Shown piece by piece: positions 13,125-16,583 of a stretch of 16,583 nucleotides of DNA; the first letter of the stretch is position 1, and each line of letters opens with the position of its first letter. The stretch is from Pseudomonadota bacterium. GTDB taxonomy: Bacteria > Pseudomonadota > Gammaproteobacteria > Steroidobacterales > Steroidobacteraceae. The notes below the pieces were generated by a model. That model ran no database searches. It was not told the DNA's origin and was given only the letters and a program-made list of their open reading frames with translations. The stretch covers positions 1 to 16,583 of the forward strand of contig JAJYTX010000017.1 in NCBI GenBank assembly GCA_021792815.1, given 5' to 3'. The position numbers were made by a program, and so were the translations under genes.

Positions 13125-14743
13125 CACGCAACCCTCGAACGCGAGCGGGCGAACTTGATCCGCCGATGGGTCAGCCATCCGGCCACCGCAGCGCTGGGTG
13201 TCTCGGGCTGCATCGCCCAGTACCGGCCTGGGATTCTCTGCTCGGGCAGTCCGAAGCGCTCCCGCATGGCGTGCCACGCAGCAGCTCGGCACTTGTTCGG
13301 CGTCGCCTGCCACTTGGCCGGGTCGCGCCGTGCGGTATCGCCTAGGGCCTCGCGGAAGAATTGCTCGGCCTCAGGCGAGTGTGCGGTGGGTTGCTGTCCC
13401 TGCGCGTCGACGTCTAGCTCGGTAAGCATGGCGCCCTGGACCTTCACGGCTTTGGCGGTCGGGGCCGGCGCCCACCCGCAGAGCTTGCAGGCACTGCCGT
13501 CCTCGCTCACGAGCCAGGTGTGATGACACTCGGGGCAAGTGCGCGGTTGCTCCACGGTCCGCGTACGGGCGCGCTTTTCCGCCTCGCGGTTCACGTTGCG
13601 CGTGTCGTCCAGGTTCCAACCGAAATCCGAGGTTGGCAGCCCGAGATTCTCGACGACGCGGCCGTGGTCGATCAGCACGAAGTGATCCTTGCCCGGCGCG
13701 GGTCTCATGCCGCGGCCGACCATCTGGAGGTACATCGGCAGACTGCGCGTCGGGCGCGCGAGCACGATGCACTCGACTGCGGGAACGTCGACGCCGTAGG
13801 CCATGAGAAAACAATTCACCAGCACGCTGGTCCTTCCGCTTTCGAGCCGGGCGATCGCTTCCTCGCGCGTTGGCTCATCGTCCTGGTCGGTGAGGATCTC
13901 CGCGGCGATACCGGCTCGCCCGAACCCCTCGACGAGCGAGGCGCCGTGCGCTTTGTTGCAGGCGAACACGATCGAGCGCTTGCCGGCGGCGATCGCGAGC
14001 CAGTTTTCAATCACGTCGCCGATCAGCTTCGGCTGCGAGAGGAGCGTCCCGACCGCACCCTCGGCGTAGTCGCCGGCCGCATCTTTCGGGAGTGCCTTCA
14101 GCTCGGCTTTCGTAACCACAGGCACGTTGAAGATGCGGGGCCGCACGAGACTGCCGGCCCGAATCAGCTCGAGGATGGAGGGCCCGAGGATCAGCCGGTC
14201 GAACGCCATCGAGAGGGATTTGCCCGACTTCCGGGCGGGCGTCGCCGTGAATCCGAGCCGCAGCGCGTTGGGGTAGTGCTGGAAGATGGCGAGGCGCGAC
14301 TCAGCCGCCGCTAGGTGCGCCTCGTCGAAGATCACAACATCCGCAGCCGGCAGCGGCATCACACCGTCGGCAACGCACCGGCGGTAGAGCGTGTCGGCGC
14401 TCGCGACCTGCACGAACTGGAACGCATCGAACATCCCGCGCAGCTCCGCAGCAATGATCCCGTGGCCCACCCCGAAGGCCTCGAGCCGCTCGTGGATCTG
14501 ACGCACGAGCCGCGTGCGCGTGGCGAGGATCAACACGCGCAAGCCCGCAGCCTGGGCGCAGTACGTGATGGCCGCGATCTCGTGCGTCTTGCCGCCGCCG
14601 GTTGCGAGCTGACGCAGGATGCGACGGTCGCCGGCATGCAGGACCTGGGAGATTGCCGCCAATCCCTCGCGTTGGTACGGCCTCAGCGCGTCACAGGCAG
14701 CCGGCAGCGAATCGAGGAAGCTGGCGAAGGGGAGAGGGCTCAC
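13124..14743 (-). CDS. Superfamily II DEAH-box helicase
   Basis: 539 residues, GTG start overlapping the stop of the DUF1376 gene (GTGA) with AGGGAGGG eight bases upstream. All main motifs are present: Walker A ATGGGKTH (47-54), DEAH (140-143), TATP (166-169) and motif VI QMVGRGMRP (340-348). A zinc finger follows, CPEC and CKLC (Cys403, 406, 419, 422), then a C-terminal region with KCRAAAWHAMRERFG. This resembles the Res/RAD25-like helicases of prophages that act with a separate primase. It uses ATP to move on or unwind DNA, probably at the replication fork. There is no nuclease domain, so a restriction role is unlikely. Confidence 0.92.
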   Translation of the reverse strand: MSPLPFASFLDSLPAACDALRPYQREGLAAISQVLHAGDRRILRQLATGGGKTHEIAAITYCAQAAGLRVLILATRTRLVRQIHERLEAFGVGHGIIAAELRGMFDAFQFVQVASADTLYRRCVADGVMPLPAADVVIFDEAHLAAAESRLAIFQHYPNALRLGFTATPARKSGKSLSMAFDRLILGPSILELIRAGSLVRPRIFNVPVVTKAELKALPKDAAGDYAEGAVGTLLSQPKLIGDVIENWLAIAAGKRSIVFACNKAHGASLVEGFGRAGIAAEILTDQDDEPTREEAIARLESGRTSVLVNCFLMAYGVDVPAVECIVLARPTRSLPMYLQMVGRGMRPAPGKDHFVLIDHGRVVENLGLPTSDFGWNLDDTRNVNREAEKRARTRTVEQPRTCPECHHTWLVSEDGSACKLCGWAPAPTAKAVKVQGAMLTELDVDAQGQQPTAHSPEAEQFFREALGDTARRDPAKWQATPNKCRAAAWHAMRERFGLPEQRIPGRYWAMQPETPSAAVAGWLTHRRIKFARSRSRVA

Positions 14744-15312
14744 GGCTTCACCCTCCCTGCGGTATTCCCTACTGCCTTACTCCGAATCAGCTCAGTGCCC
14801 CCGTTCGCAAGCCTCTTACTCCGTGCCGGTGGTGGTGGCGGTGGTGGTGGTGGCGAGTCGCTCAAGAGCGAGTCGCTCAAGAGCGATACGCTCAATGGTC
14901 GCTGAGCGACTCGCTCACCGACTCGCTGAGCGACAGGAGCCGGGTCCGCTGATCCGTCTCCCCAGCGCTTCGCATTGGTGCTTGCCGCTCCCTTGCGCCG
15001 GTTGAGGTACTCGCGCACCGCTTCCTGCCGATGGTGCTCGAGCCGCTCATTGCGCCTGCCGCCGTCGACACGCGGGAATTTCAGCTTGACCAGGCGCCAC
15101 GCGATGCGCCATTCGGCGGGAGTAGCCCCGGCGATTCCGCGCAGCACCGTCTCGTCATCGGGCAAGAGCCCAGGCTCTAGACCCCCGGCGTCCCATTGAG
15201 CGTCGAGCAGCTCGCGGTAGACGGCGCGGGCGGCCAATGGCCATCCACGCGTTGCGCTCGCGAAGTCGCGCGGATACCAGGGCATGCGGGGAAACTGCGG
15301 AGGAGTGCTCAT
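14740..15312 (-). CDS. DUF1376-type phage replication protein
   Basis: 190 residues. ATG 15312 is preferred over an upstream start: GAGGTG precedes it and it overlaps the stop of the eight-cysteine gene as ATGA. Residues about 9-90 match DUF1376 (MPWYPRDFASATRGW, then VYRELLDAQWDAGG, LPDDETVLRGIAG and WRIAWRLVKLKFP), a winged-helix-like domain in replication-initiation proteins of phages. Residues about 127-162 are encoded by repeats: a Gln/Arg- and Leu/Ser/Asp-rich stretch and nine prolines. The DNA there forms palindromic iterons. The layout of initiator gene, internal repeats, then helicase and primase resembles the lambda O/P region. DNA binding by this product is inferred. Confidence 0.85.
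   Translation of the reverse strand: MSTPPQFPRMPWYPRDFASATRGWPLAARAVYRELLDAQWDAGGLEPGLLPDDETVLRGIAGATPAEWRIAWRLVKLKFPRVDGGRRNERLEHHRQEAVREYLNRRKGAASTNAKRWGDGSADPAPVAQRVGERVAQRPLSVSLLSDSLLSDSPPPPPPPPPARSKRLANGGTELIRSKAVGNTAGRVKP
14851..14933. repeat. Iteron-like palindromic repeats, candidate replication origin
   Basis: Copies of a 13-bp odd palindrome, GAGCGAGTCGCTC: 14851-14863 (11 of 13), 14866-14878 (perfect) and 14881-14893 (imperfect), in direct 15-bp steps. Then comes 14904-14916 (the reverse complement, perfect) and a weaker 14916-14928. Between and after them are GTCGCT-G-AGCGAC (14898-14910) and TCGCT-G-AGCGA (14923-14933). The repeats lie inside the DUF1376 gene, as lambda ori lies inside O. 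They could also simply be expanded codons of a low-complexity linker. Confidence 0.5.
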
Positions 15313-15566
15313 CCCGCACCTCGAGGTCGGCGCCCGAGCGGCCAGCGGCCGGCGGTGTGCCAAGGCAAGCGCGCCAGATCAGGCTGCCCGCGGTCGCAAA
15401 CAACGCACGGAGGCGCGGTGCGTGTGTCGTGTCGAGTGTCGGTGTGTCGGCAGTCCTTGCACACGCCACAGGCGCGGCAGACTGCTTCGGAGGCACCGCA
15501 CCCGAGACAGCTCGCTGGAGGGTCGATGGATTGCGGCGCACGCTCGCCGCGTGTGAGAATCGGCAT
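15309..15566 (-). CDS. Eight-cysteine zinc-binding-type protein
   Basis: 85 residues, ATG 15566 with GGGG upstream; the stop overlaps the DUF1376 start (ATGA), which supports a real gene. Four CXXC pairs occur at Cys20/23, 30/33, 36/39 and 54/57, enough for two zinc sites, with His residues between (HTDTRHDTRT). The C-terminal 25 residues are Arg/Gly-rich. It looks like a small zinc-ribbon protein of the kind found in phage replication operons. No specific family is recognised; nucleic-acid binding is plausible. Confidence 0.6.
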   Translation of the reverse strand: MPILTRGERAPQSIDPPASCLGCGASEAVCRACGVCKDCRHTDTRHDTRTAPPCVVCDRGQPDLARLPWHTAGRWPLGRRPRGAG

Positions 15567-15630
15567 GCGAGATCCCCACGCCGGCCGGGAAAGTAGTGCC
15601 TCCCGCGTCCGGCGTTTTCGTTGGTGGAGG

Positions 15631-15870
15631 TTAGGCAGCGACCCGCGCTGCAGGCGCCTGCGCAGCGAGGCTATCGAGCCACGCGTCGAGGTCCTCTTTC
15701 AGGTAGATCGCCGACCCACCGTCGGTCTTGAGATAGCGCGGGCCCGGGTCGCCCGGATCATCTGCACCGCGGAGCCGCTTCTTCCGAAGCCAGGAAGCCG
15801 AGCGGCCAATGTATGTCGCCGCCTCAGTGGTCGCATAGCCACGCTTTGTGGTGGCGTCGTGGGCCGTCAT
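15631..15870 (-). CDS. AlpA/excisionase-type DNA-binding protein
   Basis: 79 residues; ATG 15870 has GGGAGTG seven bases upstream. A helix-turn-helix lies at about 13-35 (ATTEAATYIGRSASWLRKKR), followed by a wing and a short helix (SAIYLKEDLDAWLDSLAA), the usual AlpA/HTH_17 arrangement. Such proteins activate integrase or excision genes in satellites like P4 and in PICI-type elements, or act as excisionases. It is the first gene of the long leftward operon, 64 bases before the next gene. No convincing sigma-70 promoter was found in the 88 bases upstream. Confidence 0.85.
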   Translation of the reverse strand: MTAHDATTKRGYATTEAATYIGRSASWLRKKRLRGADDPGDPGPRYLKTDGGSAIYLKEDLDAWLDSLAAQAPAARVAA

Positions 15871-15958
15871 ATCGCATCACTCCCGGTAGCGCCTCGTCGC
15901 CATTGACAAGGCCGTGCGGGAATGATGAGGCGCGACTTAAATTCGGCAGTTGGCGGAG

Positions 15959-16360
15959 TTACCGATTCGGAAGGCGCCAGGTCGACAGGCGCCCGCCGCG
16001 TGGACTCACAACTGCAAGCGCGGACTTCGCTCTCTCGAGCGTGCGCCTCGAGAAGCCTGCCGCGGTCCCGCGCCGAAAAACCTCTTGCGCGAGGAGCGGG
16101 CCGTCTGCGAGGGTCGCGCGCAGAAAATCTTCGGCACTCGCGGCTTTCCTTTGGGGCGGTGTGGGCTGGCGGGGAGTGGTGTGGCGCCGTTGGAACGCTT
16201 GGGCGCGCAGCTGCTCGAGCAGATGCGTGTCGTAGGCGCCCACGGCAGAGTACTCGGCGCGCACCTTGCGCACGTGATCGGCAGAAATCTTGTGGTCCGG
16301 TGTGCTGAACTCGGCCACGACAGTCACCACCGCGTCTGCGGGTTTCGTCCCCTGGCGCAC
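15959..16360 (-). pseudogene. 5'-truncated replication-type protein with winged-helix tail
   Basis: The C-terminal part (from SAEDFLRATLADGPLLAQEV through RRTLERAKSALAVVS to STWRLP) resembles the winged-helix tail of phage and plasmid replicative helicase/primase ATPases. The ATPase part is missing. A GTG at 16360 is the only usual start codon in the frame, but the frame stays open to the window edge and coding-like sequence (IEADIAFEYYW) lies upstream of that GTG. The gene is therefore probably cut at its 5' end, perhaps by the IS-like sequence that starts near 16460. A short independent HTH protein starting at GTG is the alternative. The preceding segment (DHKISADHVRKVRAEYSAVG) is not assigned. 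Confidence 0.5.
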
Positions 16361-16461
16361 ACGCCAGTAGTACTCGAAGGCAATGTCAGCCTCTATTGGA
16401 TTGTCTGGAACGGGACGGCCCCGTGGAGGCGGCGAAGGGTTCGCAATCTCGGCGCCTAACA

Positions 16462-16583
16462 GGCTGATGAAAAACCCGATGATCGAGGGGGCTGAGTCCC
16501 TTTGAATGTTCGTCGAGCAGTCCTTCCGAGGTCGATATGGACCGTCTTGGCCTTGCGATCCCTGCCTGGGGAGGCTCCGCTGG
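16462..16583. mobile_element. Possible insertion-sequence end (partial)
   Basis: GGCTGATGAAAAACCC (16462-16477) resembles the terminal inverted repeats of several IS1182/IS5-type elements, which often read GGCTGNTGAAAAAC. The following 105 bases hold no recognisable transposase start. The position fits an insertion that removed the 5' part of the gene at 15959. The other end and the transposase would be outside the window. Confidence 0.3.

Noticed and set aside
13520..14314. Rightward open frame of 264 codons
   Set aside because: Antisense to the helicase, whose motifs are complete on the other strand.
14851..14933. CRISPR-like array
   Set aside because: Units are 13-15 bp without unique spacers and there are no cas genes.
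15904..15909. TTGACA on the plus strand as a promoter
   Set aside because: No -10 element at 15-19 bases and no rightward gene downstream.

Overview
High-GC DNA (most codons end in G or C), with Gram-negative traits: a lipoprotein signal peptide with Lol-type sorting, and strong GGAG/GAGG ribosome sites. This fits a member of the Pseudomonadota. The sequence alone does not allow a genus. The window looks like one end of an integrated phage-related element next to a host tRNA-Met gene. Most genes are joined by ATGA, GTGA or TGATG stop/start overlaps, as in phage operons.

Layout from left to right. (1) tRNA-Met(CAT), then a possible integrase arm-site repeat and no integrase gene. (2) A rightward string of small genes (300-1596): two tiny ORFs, a four-cysteine protein, a four-helix membrane protein and a tiny membrane protein. 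It ends at a hairpin terminator (about 1596-1632). (3) A leftward four-gene operon of unrecognised function (3376 to 1657) that ends at the same hairpin. (4) A divergent promoter region (3377-3503), from which a ribbon-helix-helix regulator and a zinc-binding protein are read rightward. An independently promoted lipoprotein gene follows. (5) A long leftward operon (15870 to 4931): AlpA-like regulator, eight-cysteine protein, DUF1376 replication protein with iteron-like repeats inside its gene, superfamily II helicase, zinc-ribbon/Toprim primase, ParB-like/KorB-like protein, small Cys-rich ORF, coiled-coil protein, excisionase-type HTH protein, a 77-aa protein, two very large virion/ejection-type proteins (627 and 1031 aa, the latter with a probable ADP-ribosyltransferase domain), and a Q-like HTH protein. 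(6) At the right edge, a protein with a replication-type winged-helix tail whose 5' part is missing, next to a sequence resembling an IS end.

Working model (inference): genes 15 to 12 kb replicate the element, the AlpA- and Xis-like proteins control expression or excision, and the RHH protein is a candidate switch for the left half. The unusual part is that two giant ejection-type proteins are translationally coupled to a replication operon, while no terminase, portal, capsid, tail, lysis or integrase gene is visible. Those genes may lie beyond the right edge, or the element may be a satellite or remnant.
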